NCBI GenBank assembly: GCA_905234845.1
Contig: CAJOIW010000010.1
Coordinates: 20,082-75,381 of the forward strand
DNA from: an uncultured Prevotella sp.
GTDB taxonomy: Bacteria; Bacteroidota; Bacteroidia; Bacteroidales; Bacteroidaceae
DNA: 55,300 nucleotides
Direction: 5' to 3'
A program made the position numbers and the translations under genes. The stretch's first letter is position 1. Each line of letters begins with the position of its first letter. Below the pieces are notes generated by a model. That model worked only from the letters and a program-made list of their open reading frames with translations. It had not been told where the DNA came from and did not search any database. Shown here piece after piece: positions 1 to 8,842 of the stretch.

Positions 1-1714
1 CTTGCAGCTCCTCGTATTTCTCCACCACGGCGTTCATATCGATACGCTCCTCGGCCAGCTGCTTGTAGAACTCGGAGGCCACCTTATAGCCCATCCGCCG
101 GATGGTTTGTGCCAGCAGACTCTCTTTCAGCTCAATCTTCTTGTTGCGGAACTTCCGTTCCAGTTTTTCCTTTGCCAGCTGAGCGTCTTTCGCCTGTGTC
201 TCTTTCAGCGCAAGCCGCAGCTTCGAGCGGGCACGCGAGGTCTTCACAATGTTGAGCCAGTCGAGCTTGGGGCGTTGTCCGGCATGGGTGACAATCTCTA
301 CGGTGTCGCCCGAGTGCAGCTCCTCGCGTATGGGCACGATGCGCCCGTTGATGCGCGCTCCCGTACAGGCATTGCCCACGTTGGAGTGTATGTGGTAGGC
401 GAAGTCGAGCACGGTGGCTCCATGAGCAAGTTTGAAGAGGTCGCCACGGGGGCTGAACACGTAGATGGGAGCCTGCGGGGTGTCGGCGGGCGGCTGTTGG
501 CTGGCAGATCCGTTCTCTTGTCCCTCGCCACTCGTTTCCTGCTTCTCGTTTTCACCTTTGGCCTCAAGCATCTGGCGTATGCTGCTGAGCCAACCGTCCA
601 TGTCGCCCTCGGCCTTCACGCCCTTGTAGCGCCAGTGGGCAGCCACGCCACGCTCGGCCACCTCGTCCATGCGCTCGGTGCGTATCTGCACCTCCACCCA
701 TTTCCCCTCGGGCCCCATCAGGGTGGTGTGCAGGCTCTCGTAGCCGTTCTCCTTGGGCACGGTGAGCCAGTCGCGCGTGCGGTTGGGGTTGTAGGTGGTC
801 ATCTCGGTCACATAGGCAAAGACTCGCCAGCACAGCTCTTTCTCGCGTTCGAGAGGGCAGTCGATGATGATGCGGATGGCGAACAGGTCGTAGACACCCT
901 CGAATCCGCACCCCTGCTTCTTCATCTTCTGCCAGATGGAGTGAATCGACTTGGTGCGCCCCTTGATGTGGCACACGATGCTCTCGTCCTTGAGCCGCCG
1001 TTCGATGGGCGCGATGAACCGGGCAATGTAGGCATCGCGGGCCTGCTTGGTGGCGCTGAGCTTCTCACGAATCATATAGTAGGCTTCGGTCTCCAGATAC
1101 TTCAGCGACAAGTCCTCAAGCTCGCTCTTCAGCTTGTAGAGACCCAGCTTGTGAGCCAATGGCGCATAGAGGATGGCCGCCTCGTGGGATACCTGCCGGC
1201 GCGCCTCGTCGTTGGCCACGTCGCGGATGTTGCGCATCAGGCAGACACGGTCGGCTATCATAATCAGAATCACCCGCATGTCACCCGCGTAGGAAAGCAG
1301 CAGGTTGCGGAAGTTCTCAGTCTCGACGGCAGGGTTCTTCGCGTAAAGGCTTCTGACGCGCCGAAGCCCTTTTAAGATAAGTCTCACGCCATCGGTTGCC
1401 AATGAGGGTCGCACAGGGTCGGTCTCCGTCGGCTCGGTGTCCTCGGGCAGACAGGAGTCGAGCAGAATGGCCATCACGCTGTCGTGTCGCAGGTTCTCCT
1501 CCTCAACACCCAGCAAGGCCGTCTGTAACGCCATAAGGATGGGGTTCAATCCGAATGCGTCGCGATGGATCGCCCCTTGCTCTAAAGCGACGCTCAGATG
1601 ATGGCGAAGCAACGCTTCCTCCGCGTCGTCTATCCCACATGAGGCTCGGAGCGTTGTCCAAAGCTCATGAGCCGCCTGACGTTCTTCATCTGTGAATTCA
1701 AACCGTTTGTCCAT
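1..1714 (-). CDS. relA: RelA/SpoT-family (p)ppGpp synthetase, 3' end cut by window edge
   Basis: Makes the stringent-response alarmones (p)ppGpp from ATP and GDP/GTP in the cytoplasm. Read from ATG at 1714 (MDKRFEFTDEERQAAH), about 571 codons lie in the window; the C-terminal regulatory part (ACT/RRM end) is missing. Seen in order: an HD-type domain (about 40-200), the synthetase domain with KGRTKSIHSIWQKM and PKENGYESLHTTLMGP, then EVQIRTERMDEVAERGVAAHW, then a TGS domain (APIYVFSPRGDLFKLAHGAT). The HD region is degenerate: where hydrolases have HD in ALLHDVIED the protein reads ILLDSCLPED, so it is probably synthesis-only. The charge motif that separates bifunctional (RxKD) from RelA-type (ExDD) synthetases reads RTRD. 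A second RSH gene with hydrolase activity would be expected elsewhere. Family assignment is secure; the symbol is by similarity. Confidence 0.93.
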   Translation of the reverse strand, partial: MDKRFEFTDEERQAAHELWTTLRASCGIDDAEEALLRHHLSVALEQGAIHRDAFGLNPILMALQTALLGVEEENLRHDSVMAILLDSCLPEDTEPTETDPVRPSLATDGVRLILKGLRRVRSLYAKNPAVETENFRNLLLSYAGDMRVILIMIADRVCLMRNIRDVANDEARRQVSHEAAILYAPLAHKLGLYKLKSELEDLSLKYLETEAYYMIREKLSATKQARDAYIARFIAPIERRLKDESIVCHIKGRTKSIHSIWQKMKKQGCGFEGVYDLFAIRIIIDCPLEREKELCWRVFAYVTEMTTYNPNRTRDWLTVPKENGYESLHTTLMGPEGKWVEVQIRTERMDEVAERGVAAHWRYKGVKAEGDMDGWLSSIRQMLEAKGENEKQETSGEGQENGSASQQPPADTPQAPIYVFSPRGDLFKLAHGATVLDFAYHIHSNVGNACTGARINGRIVPIREELHSGDTVEIVTHAGQRPKLDWLNIVKTSRARSKLRLALKETQAKDAQLAKEKLERKFRNKKIELKESLLAQTIRRMGYKVASEFYKQLAEERIDMNAVVEKYEELQ

Positions 1715-1733
1715 GCTGCTGACAATTCTTTTG

Positions 1734-1764
1734 CAAAAGTACAAAAAAAGGCTGAAAGACAAAA
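1734..1764 (-). promoter_or_regulatory. Bacteroidota-type promoter of the relA-like gene
   Basis: On the minus strand TACTTTTG (1741-1734) fits the -7 consensus TAnnTTTG, and a TTTTG (1764-1760) lies 18 bp upstream as the -33 element. It sits 20 bp before the ATG at 1714. Confidence 0.6.
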
Positions 1765-1842
1765 GATGATGGAGGAAAAAACATAGAAATCATAGAAATA
1801 ATGACGAATTGTAACTGTTTGGGCCAAAAATATTACGAAATG

Positions 1843-1874
1843 TTTGTTCGTTTGGGGGATTATTTGTAAATTTG
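1843..1874 (+). promoter_or_regulatory. Promoter of the leu operon
   Basis: TTTG at 1843-1846 and TAAATTTG at 1867-1874 are separated by 20 bp, matching the Bacteroidota -33/-7 promoter. Transcription should start at about 1880, just before the leader peptide ORF, and about 180 nt before leuA. Confidence 0.7.
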
Positions 1875-1883
1875 CAGGCGCAA

Positions 1884-1976
1884 ATGCGAAAGAAGATGAA
1901 ATCAGTAATTCTGCGTACCCTTATTATCAGCCTCCGACTTCGTGTCACGGTCGGAAGTGGTAAGGTATGCATATAA
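1884..1976 (+). CDS. leuL: Leu operon leader peptide (30 codons)
   Basis: A 30-codon ORF starts a few bases after the predicted transcription start. Its first half contains VILRTLIISLRLRV, with leucine, isoleucine and valine codons packed together, then it ends at TAA 1974-1976. An in-frame ATG at 1896 is an alternative start. The stop lies just upstream of a terminator hairpin and the ORF overlaps the first arm of an alternative hairpin, as in attenuator-controlled amino acid operons: stalling at scarce charged Leu/Ile/Val tRNA would favour the antiterminator. The function is inferred from composition and position; the symbol is by analogy. Confidence 0.7.
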   Translation: MRKKMKSVILRTLIISLRLRVTVGSGKVCI

Positions 1977-2014
1977 GGTAAATAGAATAATGTAAGAGCC
2001 TTTCTCACTTCCGG
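1931..2014 (+). promoter_or_regulatory. Attenuator: pause hairpin and antiterminator of the leu operon
   Basis: Three overlapping pairings are visible. Arms 1931-1938 and 1950-1957 pair at 7 of 8 positions (CCGAC with GTCGG at the core), giving a protective or pause hairpin within the leader ORF. CGGAAGTG (1952-1959) is exactly complementary to CACTTCCG (2006-2013), giving an antiterminator that consumes the left arm of the terminator at 1997-2033. The structures are mutually exclusive, as expected for ribosome-mediated attenuation. Confidence 0.68.
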
Positions 2015-2033
2015 AAGTGTGAAGGGCTTTTTT
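1997..2033 (+). terminator. Intrinsic terminator of the leu attenuator
   Basis: AGCCTTTCTCACTTCC (1997-2012) pairs with GGAAGTGTGAAGGGCT (2013-2028) with one wobble and one mismatch, followed by six T (2028-2033). It lies between the leader peptide and leuA, 25 nt before the leuA start, so it would abort transcription when the leader is translated freely. Confidence 0.78.
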
Positions 2034-2058
2034 AATAAAAATAATCAGGAGACAGAAA

Positions 2059-3555
2059 ATGAGCGACAGACTTTACATTTTCGACACGACACTTCGTGAT
2101 GGTGAACAGGTGCCAGGATGTCAGTTAAACACAGTAGAGAAAATCCAAGTGGCCAAGCGATTGGAGCAGTTGGGAGTGGATGTGATAGAGGCGGGATTCC
2201 CCATCAGCTCGCCAGGCGACTTTAATTCGGTCATAGAAATATCGAAGGCCGTGACGTGGCCCGTTATCTGCGCCCTGACACGTGCCGTGCAGAAAGACAT
2301 CGACGTGGCCTCCGAGTCGTTGCAATACGCTAAGCGCAAGCGTATCCACACGGGCATCGGAACGAGCGACTCGCACATCAAATACAAGTTCAACTCCACA
2401 CGCGAGGAGATTATCGAGCGGGCCGTAGCAGCCGTGAAATACGCGAAAAAATACGTGGAGGACGTGGAGTTCTATGCCGAGGACGCGGGTCGTACCGATA
2501 ACGAGTATCTTGCCCGTGTGGTCGAAGCCGTGATCAAAGCCGGTGCCACCGTGGTGAACATTCCCGACACGACAGGCTACTGCCTGCCACAAGAGTACGG
2601 AGAGAAAATAAAATACCTCGTTGAGCATGTCGACAACATCGACAAGGCCGTCATCTCCACCCATTGCCATAACGACCTCGGCATGGCTACGGCCAACACG
2701 TTCTCAGGCGTGGTGAACGGTGCGCGCCAGGTGGAGGTGACCATCAACGGCATTGGCGAGCGAGCAGGCAATACATCGCTCGAGGAGATTGCCATGATAT
2801 TGAAGTGCCACAAGCATCTCGGCATCGACACGAATATCAACACCACGAAAATCTATCCCATCTCGCGCATGGTGTCGTCGTTGATGAACATGCCCGTGCA
2901 ACCCAACAAGGCCATCGTGGGGCGCAATGCGTTTGCCCACTCGAGCGGAATACATCAGGACGGCGTGTTGAAGAACGTGCAGACCTATGAGATTATCGAC
3001 CCGAAGGACATCGGCCTCGACGATAACAGCATCGTGCTCACCGCCCGTAGCGGACGTGCCGCTCTGAAATACCGTCTGCAGGTGAATGGCGTGGAGGTAA
3101 GCGAGGAGAAACTCGACAAGATTTATGAGAAGTTCTTGCGGCTGGCCGACCAGAAGAAAGAGGTGGGCGATGCCGACATACTCATGCTTGCAGGTGCCGA
3201 CACCGCCGACGCCCATGCCGTGAAGCTCGACTTCCTGCAAGTGACGACGGGCATGGGTGTGAAGAGTGTGGCCAGCATCGGCCTCGACATCAGCGGACAG
3301 AAGTTCGAGGCGGCCTCAACGGGTAACGGTCCGGTAGACGCGGCCATCAAGGCACTCAAGAAAATCATCATGAAGCAGATGACACTCAAGGAGTTCACCA
3401 TTCAGGCCATCTCGAAAGGCTCCGACGACGTGGGAAAAGTCCACATGCAGGTAGAGTACGACGGGCAGATGTACTATGGCTTCGGCGCCAACACCGACAT
3501 CGTTACCGCATCAGTGGAGGCTTATATTGATTGTATCAACAAATTCAGAAAATAA
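2059..3555 (+). CDS. leuA: 2-isopropylmalate synthase
   Basis: Condenses acetyl-CoA with 2-oxoisovalerate, the committed step of leucine synthesis. The 498-residue protein opens with [13 protein letters not shown] (8-20), the active-site loop of the LeuA/homocitrate synthase family, and has the metal-binding [11 protein letters not shown] (200-210) and NGIGERAGN (230-238). The C-terminal 120 residues fit the LeuA dimerisation/feedback domain. The ATG at 2059 is preceded by AGGAGA at 2047-2052, a stronger ribosome site than most genes here. It is the first structural gene after the attenuator and is followed 6 bp later by leuC. The full regulatory domain and its place beside leuCD favour LeuA over citramalate synthase. 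Confidence 0.95.
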   Translation: MSDRLYIFDTTLRDGEQVPGCQLNTVEKIQVAKRLEQLGVDVIEAGFPISSPGDFNSVIEISKAVTWPVICALTRAVQKDIDVASESLQYAKRKRIHTGIGTSDSHIKYKFNSTREEIIERAVAAVKYAKKYVEDVEFYAEDAGRTDNEYLARVVEAVIKAGATVVNIPDTTGYCLPQEYGEKIKYLVEHVDNIDKAVISTHCHNDLGMATANTFSGVVNGARQVEVTINGIGERAGNTSLEEIAMILKCHKHLGIDTNINTTKIYPISRMVSSLMNMPVQPNKAIVGRNAFAHSSGIHQDGVLKNVQTYEIIDPKDIGLDDNSIVLTARSGRAALKYRLQVNGVEVSEEKLDKIYEKFLRLADQKKEVGDADILMLAGADTADAHAVKLDFLQVTTGMGVKSVASIGLDISGQKFEAASTGNGPVDAAIKALKKIIMKQMTLKEFTIQAISKGSDDVGKVHMQVEYDGQMYYGFGANTDIVTASVEAYIDCINKFRK

Positions 3556-3561
3556 TAAGAA

Positions 3562-4941
3562 ATGAGCAGTACGCTTTTTGATAAAATCTGGGACAGGCAC
3601 GTCGTTCAGGTTGTCGACGATGGTCCCACACAGCTTTACATCGACCGGCTTTATTGTCACGAGGTGACCTCACCACAGGCTTTCGCGGGCATGCGTGAGC
3701 GTGGGCTAAAGTGTTTTCGTCCAGAGCAAATCTATTGTATGCCCGACCACAACACACCGACGCATGACCAGGACAAGCCTATCGAAGACCCCGTGTCGCG
3801 CCAGCAGGTAGATACACTTGCGCAAAATGCCCGTGACTTCGGTCTTACACACTTTGCCATGAACACCAAAGACAACGGCATTATCCATGTAGTAGGACCG
3901 GAGAAAGGTCTTTCCCTGCCTGGAATGACCATCGTCTGCGGTGACTCGCATACGTCTACTCACGGTGCCGTGGGGGCGGTGGCCTTCGGTATCGGCACAT
4001 CGGAGGTGGAAATGGTCATGGCCTCGCAATGCGTCTTGCAGCAGAAGCCTAAGTCGATGAGAATCAACATAAACGGATTGCTTGGTAAAGGTGTTACTGC
4101 AAAAGACGTTGCGCTCTATCTGATGGCTCAACTGACCACAAGTGGAGCCACGGGCTATTTCGTGGAATATGCTGGCGAGGCCGTTCGCGCATTATCGATG
4201 GAAGGCAGGCTCACGCTCTGCAACCTCTCCATAGAGATGGGAGCGCGAGGGGGCTTCGTGGCTCCCGATGAGACAACCTTCGCCTATCTGAAAAACAAGG
4301 AATATGCCCCGAAGGGTGAGGACTGGGATAAAGCCGTGAACTATTGGAAAACCTTGAAGAGCGACGATGATGCCGTGTTCGACAAGGAGCTGTCGTTTGA
4401 TGCGGCCGACATAGAGCCGCGTATCACCTACGGAACCAACCCCGGCATGGGTATCGGCATCACGGAAAGTATTCCGCTCGACGGGGACAACAATTTCAAG
4501 AAAGCGTTGAGCTATATGTGTTTCCAACCCGGTGATTCGCTGCTGGGTACGCCCGTCGATTATGTCTTTCTTGGAGCATGCACCAACGGACGAATAGAAG
4601 ATTTCCGTGCTTTTGCGTCTATTGTAAAAGGAAGAACGAAGTCCGACAATGTAGTGGCTTGGCTCGTGCCCGGCTCGTGGGCCGTTGACCGGCAGATACG
4701 TAAAGAGGGGATAGACAAAATACTCGAAGAGGCTGGTTTTGAGATACGCCAACCGGGTTGCTCGGCATGTCTGGCAATGAACGACGACAAGATACCGTCG
4801 GGCAAGCTCTGCCTCTCCACAAGCAACCGCAACTTTGAAGGCCGTCAGGGTCCAGGCTCACGCACCATCCTCTGCTCGCCACTCACGGCCGCCGCGGCCT
4901 CCGTTACAGGTAAAATCACCGACCCAAGAGAATTGCTATGA
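3562..4941 (+). CDS. leuC: 3-isopropylmalate dehydratase large subunit
   Basis: Aconitase-family subunit that, with LeuD, isomerises 2- to 3-isopropylmalate. At 459 residues it is of normal length. The three [4Fe-4S] cysteines are visible: C340 in [12 protein letters not shown], and C400 and C403 in [12 protein letters not shown]. Other family signatures include [20 protein letters not shown] and the end [19 protein letters not shown]. Its stop overlaps the leuD start by 4 bp (ATGA), indicating translational coupling of the two subunits. Confidence 0.96.
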   Translation: MSSTLFDKIWDRHVVQVVDDGPTQLYIDRLYCHEVTSPQAFAGMRERGLKCFRPEQIYCMPDHNTPTHDQDKPIEDPVSRQQVDTLAQNARDFGLTHFAMNTKDNGIIHVVGPEKGLSLPGMTIVCGDSHTSTHGAVGAVAFGIGTSEVEMVMASQCVLQQKPKSMRININGLLGKGVTAKDVALYLMAQLTTSGATGYFVEYAGEAVRALSMEGRLTLCNLSIEMGARGGFVAPDETTFAYLKNKEYAPKGEDWDKAVNYWKTLKSDDDAVFDKELSFDAADIEPRITYGTNPGMGIGITESIPLDGDNNFKKALSYMCFQPGDSLLGTPVDYVFLGACTNGRIEDFRAFASIVKGRTKSDNVVAWLVPGSWAVDRQIRKEGIDKILEEAGFEIRQPGCSACLAMNDDKIPSGKLCLSTSNRNFEGRQGPGSRTILCSPLTAAAASVTGKITDPRELL

Positions 4942-5537
4942 AACAAAAATTCAATATCATTACCTCCACTTGTGTCCCATTGCCGCTTGAGAATGTGGAC
5001 ACCGACCAGATTATCCCCGCCCGATTCCTCAAAGCCACCGACAAACGGGGCATGGGCGACAATCTCTTCCGCGACTGGCGATTCCATGCTGATGGCACAC
5101 CAAAGGAAGATTTCGTGCTCAACGACCCTACATACTCGGGCGTTATCCTCGTGGCAGGTAAGAACTTCGGTAATGGCTCCAGCCGTGAACATGCCGCATG
5201 GGCCATTGCCGGCTATGGCTTCCGAGTGGTCATCAGCTCGTTCTTCGCCGATATTCACAAGCAAAACGAACTGAATAACTTTGTCTTGCCCGTTGTTGTG
5301 AGCGAGGATTTCCTACAAGAACTCTTTGCCTCCATCGCCGACGACCATCAGACACTCGTAGAGGTGAACTTGCCTGAGCAAACCGTCACGAACAAGAAGA
5401 CGGGCCGTAGCGAGCATTTCGACATTAACGCCTATAAGAAGCATTGTCTGATGAACGGCCTCGACGATATTGATTTCCTTGTGGCTGCCAAAGACAAAAC
5501 CGAGGCATGGGAGAAGAAAATGAAAGATGAGGGTTGA
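4938..5537 (+). CDS. leuD: 3-isopropylmalate dehydratase small subunit
   Basis: The 199-residue swivel-domain partner of LeuC. Family signatures are [20 protein letters not shown] near the N-terminus, then [20 protein letters not shown], the loop that orders the substrate. The start overlaps leuC by 4 bp, and the next gene begins 3 bp after the stop. Confidence 0.95.
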   Translation: MKQKFNIITSTCVPLPLENVDTDQIIPARFLKATDKRGMGDNLFRDWRFHADGTPKEDFVLNDPTYSGVILVAGKNFGNGSSREHAAWAIAGYGFRVVISSFFADIHKQNELNNFVLPVVVSEDFLQELFASIADDHQTLVEVNLPEQTVTNKKTGRSEHFDINAYKKHCLMNGLDDIDFLVAAKDKTEAWEKKMKDEG

Positions 5538-5540
5538 GAG

Positions 5541-7076
5541 ATGAGAGAGGGGAGTCCATTTATAGAAATCATGGATTGCACGTTACGCGATGGTGAGCAA
5601 ACCAGTGGCGTGTCGTTTCTTCCGCATGAGAAACTTGTTATCGCACGGAAGTTGCTGGGCGAGGTGAATGTCGACCGCATAGAGGTGGCTTCGGCGGGTA
5701 TCTCCGAAGGCGAGAAGAAAGCCGTGTCGGCCATCTGCCGCTATGCAGAGAGCATCGGAAAGCTCGAAAAGGTTGAGGTGCTTGGCTTCGTTGATGGGGG
5801 CAGGAGTGTCGACTGGATATACGCGTGCGGTGGAAAGGTCATCAATCTTTTGGCCAAGGGCTCGCTCAGACATTGCCGGAAACAACTGAAAAAGACCCCC
5901 GAAGAGCATATCAGCGATATTCTTCGCATTATCGATTATGCTCATAATAAGGGGATGAGCGTAAATATTTATCTCGAGGACTGGTCGAACGGCATGAAAG
6001 ACTCTCCCGAGTATGTGTATCAACTGATGGACGCGCTTTGCCAGACCACGATTGTACGCTATATGCTGCCTGACACGTTGGGCATCATGAATCCTCTGCA
6101 ATGCATTGAGTACCTGCGGAAGATGCGTAAGCGTTATCCCACGCTTCACTTCGATTTCCATGCCCATAACGACTATGATATGGCTGTGAGTAACTCGCTT
6201 GCTGCTGTGCTTGCCGGTTGTCAGGGACTTCACGTTACCGTCAACGGACTTGGAGAGCGGTGTGGAAATGCTCCACTTGCCAGCGTGCAAGCTATCTTGA
6301 AAGACCACTTCAACGCCCGTACGAGCATCAATGAGGCACAACTCGAGGCCGTCAGCAGGTTGGTCGAAGGCTATAGCGGTATTGCCATTGCTCCCAATAT
6401 GCCCATCGTGGGTGAGAATGTCTTTACGCAGGTGGCGGGAGTGCATGCTGATGGCGACACAAAGGCCGGCCTCTATCAGAACGCCCTTGTGCCCGAGCGC
6501 TTTGGCCGGAGGCGCGAATATGCCCTCGGGAAAAACTCAGGACGGGCCAATATTGCCAACAATCTTGAGGAGATGGGGCTCGAACTCACTCCTGAGCAGA
6601 TACAGAAGGTGACCCAGCGCATCACCGAACTGGGCGACCGGAAGGAGCTTGTAACGCCAGAGGACTTGTCGTTCATCGTTTCCGACGTGCTCAAGCATTC
6701 GGTTCCCGACGACCGCGTGAAACTCATCAGCTACGTCGTCAACACCTCTTATGGCTTGAAACCTGGAGCAAACATCAAAGTGGAGATTAACGGTCAGCAA
6801 TATGAGGCCGGCGCAACGGGCGATGGTCAGTACGATGCTTTTGTTAAAGCCCTGCGCTATATTTATAAAAAGTATCTTGGTCGCACCTTTCCACGACTGG
6901 CCAACTATACGGTTAGCATCCCTCCAGGCGGGCGCACCGATGCTCTCGTGCAGACAATCATCACGTGGGATACTCCAGAAAAGCCCCTCCGCACGCGCGG
7001 ACTTGATGCCGACCAGACAGAGGCAGCCATCAAGGCCACCATCAAGATGCTTAATATCATTGAGGAGTCAAATTAG
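5541..7076 (+). CDS. cimA: LeuA-like synthase, probable (R)-citramalate synthase
   Basis: A second, divergent member of the isopropylmalate synthase family (511 residues). It has MDCTLRDGEQTSGVSF (11-26), the metal site DFHAHNDYDMAVSN (205-218), GLGERCGNAPLASV, and a C-terminal LeuA-type regulatory domain (about 390-505). The sequence differs markedly from leuA in the same operon, so it is not a simple duplicate. In Bacteroidota such genes are thought to make citramalate from pyruvate and acetyl-CoA, feeding isoleucine through LeuCD and LeuB; that fits co-transcription with leuCD and a leader rich in Ile, Leu and Val. Its stop codon overlaps that of the converging phosphatase gene. A role as a second isopropylmalate synthase cannot be excluded. 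Confidence 0.8.
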   Translation: MREGSPFIEIMDCTLRDGEQTSGVSFLPHEKLVIARKLLGEVNVDRIEVASAGISEGEKKAVSAICRYAESIGKLEKVEVLGFVDGGRSVDWIYACGGKVINLLAKGSLRHCRKQLKKTPEEHISDILRIIDYAHNKGMSVNIYLEDWSNGMKDSPEYVYQLMDALCQTTIVRYMLPDTLGIMNPLQCIEYLRKMRKRYPTLHFDFHAHNDYDMAVSNSLAAVLAGCQGLHVTVNGLGERCGNAPLASVQAILKDHFNARTSINEAQLEAVSRLVEGYSGIAIAPNMPIVGENVFTQVAGVHADGDTKAGLYQNALVPERFGRRREYALGKNSGRANIANNLEEMGLELTPEQIQKVTQRITELGDRKELVTPEDLSFIVSDVLKHSVPDDRVKLISYVVNTSYGLKPGANIKVEINGQQYEAGATGDGQYDAFVKALRYIYKKYLGRTFPRLANYTVSIPPGGRTDALVQTIITWDTPEKPLRTRGLDADQTEAAIKATIKMLNIIEESN

Positions 7077-7546
7077 GGCATTACGTGCTTGCCTTCAATG
7101 TGTCTTAGCAATCCCTGACACCCTTCAAGCACGTCACGCCAAGTGGCTTCAAAATTGCCCGTGTACCAAGGGTCTGCCACCTCACCTGGGCGTGAGGTGA
7201 AGTCCATGAGTTTGCAAATCTTATCTTCCGGATCACCTCCACACATACGTCGCATATTTCGGATGTTCCACTCGTCCATACCGATGAGCATGTCGAAACG
7301 TCCGTAATCGTCGGCTCTAAGCTGACGGGCGGTCTTGCCCTTGCAGGCGATACCATGCTCGGCCAGTTTCCTGCGCGCAGGGGGATAGACGGGATTGCCA
7401 ATCTCCTCGGTAGAGGTGGCGGCCGACTCTATATGGTATTGTTCGGAAATGTCAGCCTTTTCTGTCAGGTGCTTCATGACAAACTCAGCCATCGGGCTAC
7501 GACAAATATTACCGTGGCAGACGAAGAGTATACGATGTTTGTGCAT
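7073..7546 (-). CDS. Low-molecular-weight protein tyrosine phosphatase
   Basis: Cytoplasmic phosphotyrosine phosphatase of the LMW-PTP fold, often controlling exopolysaccharide tyrosine kinases. From ATG 7546 (MHKHRILFVCHGNICRSPMA) it has 157 residues with the P-loop CHGNICRS (Cys10, Arg16) and the general acid in VADPWYTGNF (Asp125). A TTG at 7558 would add four residues but overlaps the upstream gene. It lies 8 bp after the GT2 gene in the same direction, suggesting a shared role in surface polysaccharide. Its stop overlaps that of the converging cimA gene, so the two operons meet end to end with no room for a terminator. Confidence 0.9.
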   Translation of the reverse strand: MHKHRILFVCHGNICRSPMAEFVMKHLTEKADISEQYHIESAATSTEEIGNPVYPPARRKLAEHGIACKGKTARQLRADDYGRFDMLIGMDEWNIRNMRRMCGGDPEDKICKLMDFTSRPGEVADPWYTGNFEATWRDVLEGCQGLLRHIEGKHVMP

Positions 7547-7554
7547 GGAAATAG

Positions 7555-8478
7555 TCAAGAATTGAGAAACGTAATTATTTTACATAGTTTATTGACTCCC
7601 AATGTATTTAGTACGATTGCTTTGATTTTTAGGCGAAGTGGTTTTACACGAAGCGGATGTGCAATCTTGAGGTGTGGGAGTTTTGGTTTTTCTTTCGTCA
7701 GCTTGCAGGTTTGAAGCTGTATGTTGAGGACGAAGAGGTAGTAGTCCTGCATGTATTCGCCATAGGGTATTTCCTTTAACATATTGAGATGGGCTTCGAG
7801 CAGCATCTGCCATTCCCTTCCTCCGGCCTTGGCGGTGATGCCTTCGGGGTTCTCGCAATAGATGTATTCACCAGAGCTGGTTGTGGCAATCGTCCGTGCC
7901 TGTTTGAGGAGTTGGGGTAGGACATGGGCGTCTTCGAATACTTTTCCTACGGGATAGCGGACGTCATTGAATAGCTCCTTACGGTAGATTTTGTTCCATG
8001 CGTAGGCATGCTCGTAGGCGTGGGATTCAAGCCAATAGGTCGTGCCGTCGGTATAGGTCTGGTCGGCAAGAATTAGCCTGCTCTCCCTTTTGCTACCATA
8101 GTATAGCCGAACTTGGTATTCAAGAATGTCGTATTCGGGATGTGCGTCTATCATCTTCATCAGCGATGAATAAGTGCCTTCCGCCACAAAGTCGTCGGCA
8201 TCGGCAAAGGTGATGTAGTTGCCGTTGGCCATGTCGATGCCTGCATTGCGTGCATCGCTCAACCCTCCGTTTGCCTTATGGACGACCTTGATATGCGGAT
8301 CACGGCTAGCCCAGGCATCGCATTTAGCAGGCGAGCCATCGGTAGAGCCATCGTCAACCACGATGATTTCCATATTGTGGTAATCTTGGCTGACGATGCT
8401 TTCAAGACATCGGTCGAGCAGGTCTTCCATGTTGAAGACTGGGATGACAACACTTAGCAATATTGGCTCGCTATTCAT
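7555..8478 (-). CDS. Family 2 glycosyltransferase
   Basis: GT-A fold sugar transferase (307 residues) using a nucleotide sugar, probably for a surface glycan. Visible are LLSVVIPVFNMEDLLDRCLE at the N-terminus, EIIVVDDGSTDGSP for nucleotide binding, KANGGLSDARNAGID, and the DxD-type ITFADADDFV. ATG 8478 is chosen because the family core starts a few residues later; a longer reading from 8544 would overlap the predicted -7 promoter element at 8549-8542. The C-terminal 90 residues are basic and less typical. Donor and acceptor cannot be predicted. Confidence 0.9.
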   Translation of the reverse strand: MNSEPILLSVVIPVFNMEDLLDRCLESIVSQDYHNMEIIVVDDGSTDGSPAKCDAWASRDPHIKVVHKANGGLSDARNAGIDMANGNYITFADADDFVAEGTYSSLMKMIDAHPEYDILEYQVRLYYGSKRESRLILADQTYTDGTTYWLESHAYEHAYAWNKIYRKELFNDVRYPVGKVFEDAHVLPQLLKQARTIATTSSGEYIYCENPEGITAKAGGREWQMLLEAHLNMLKEIPYGEYMQDYYLFVLNIQLQTCKLTKEKPKLPHLKIAHPLRVKPLRLKIKAIVLNTLGVNKLCKIITFLNS

Positions 8479-8540
8479 TTTATATGCACATTTCCTTTTT
8501 AACGTAGGGGTTTGCCTTTGTCGCCCACAAACTATTTTTT

Positions 8541-8572
8541 GCAAAGGTAGTGCAAAATTTCGAGTAAACGAA
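8541..8572 (-). promoter_or_regulatory. Promoter of the GT2/phosphatase operon, shared module A
   Basis: On the minus strand TACCTTTG (8549-8542) is a -7 element. Its upstream sequence ATTTTGCACTACCTTT and the block TTCGTTTACTCGA (8572-8560) recur almost unchanged at 44593-44622 and 49956-49986, so this is a copy of a reused promoter module. Confidence 0.6.
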
Positions 8573-8595
8573 CAAAAAGAGAGTATATTTTTTTG

Positions 8596-8705
8596 ACAAA
8601 AGATGCATCTTTCAACTCAGAAAGCTAAGCTTTCGAGATACGAAAGACCGTGTTTCGTGGTGTTAAACGCGGTCTTTTGCAAGGTGAAGGATATATGTTT
8701 GGGAA
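8596..8705. repeat. Array of five 22-bp palindromic units (array 1)
   Basis: Five consecutive 22-bp units start at 8596, 8618, 8640, 8662 and 8684. Each has an inverted repeat in its first 18 bases and a variable linker: AAAGATGCATCTTT, GAAAGCTAAGCTTTC, CGAAAGACCGTGTTTCG, then weaker AAACGCGGTCTTTT and a decayed fifth unit. Arms differ but still pair. Units resemble, in the same order, those of the array at 28171-28280. It lies in the 298-bp region between the divergent GT2 and trmH-like genes. Confidence 0.6.
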
Positions 8706-8795
8706 ACATACAAAAACATTTAACATTTTCGTTGTTCAAATCGTTAATTTATGCAAAACCAGAAGCAATTCGCTACTGAGAATAAAACTTTTTAT

Positions 8796-8803
8796 TACTT
8801 TTG
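8796..8803 (+). promoter_or_regulatory. -7 element upstream of the SpoU methyltransferase gene
   Basis: TACTTTTG fits TAnnTTTG, 39 bp before the GTG start at 8843. No convincing TTTG is seen at the right distance upstream. Confidence 0.45.
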
Positions 8804-8842
8804 CAAAAATAAAAATGTACCTAAAGGAAAATAAGGTCGCCT

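Noticed and set aside
2..1375. Long open frame on the plus strand (457 codons)
   Set aside because: It is the antisense shadow of the RelA/SpoT-type gene; the minus strand shows all synthetase and TGS motifs, while the plus-strand protein has no recognisable family and is rich in His/Leu from reversed GC-rich codons.
8596..8705. CRISPR-like array
   Set aside because: Repeats and spacers cannot be separated: every 22-bp unit differs and the only constant trait is internal pairing and period. No cas gene is in the window.
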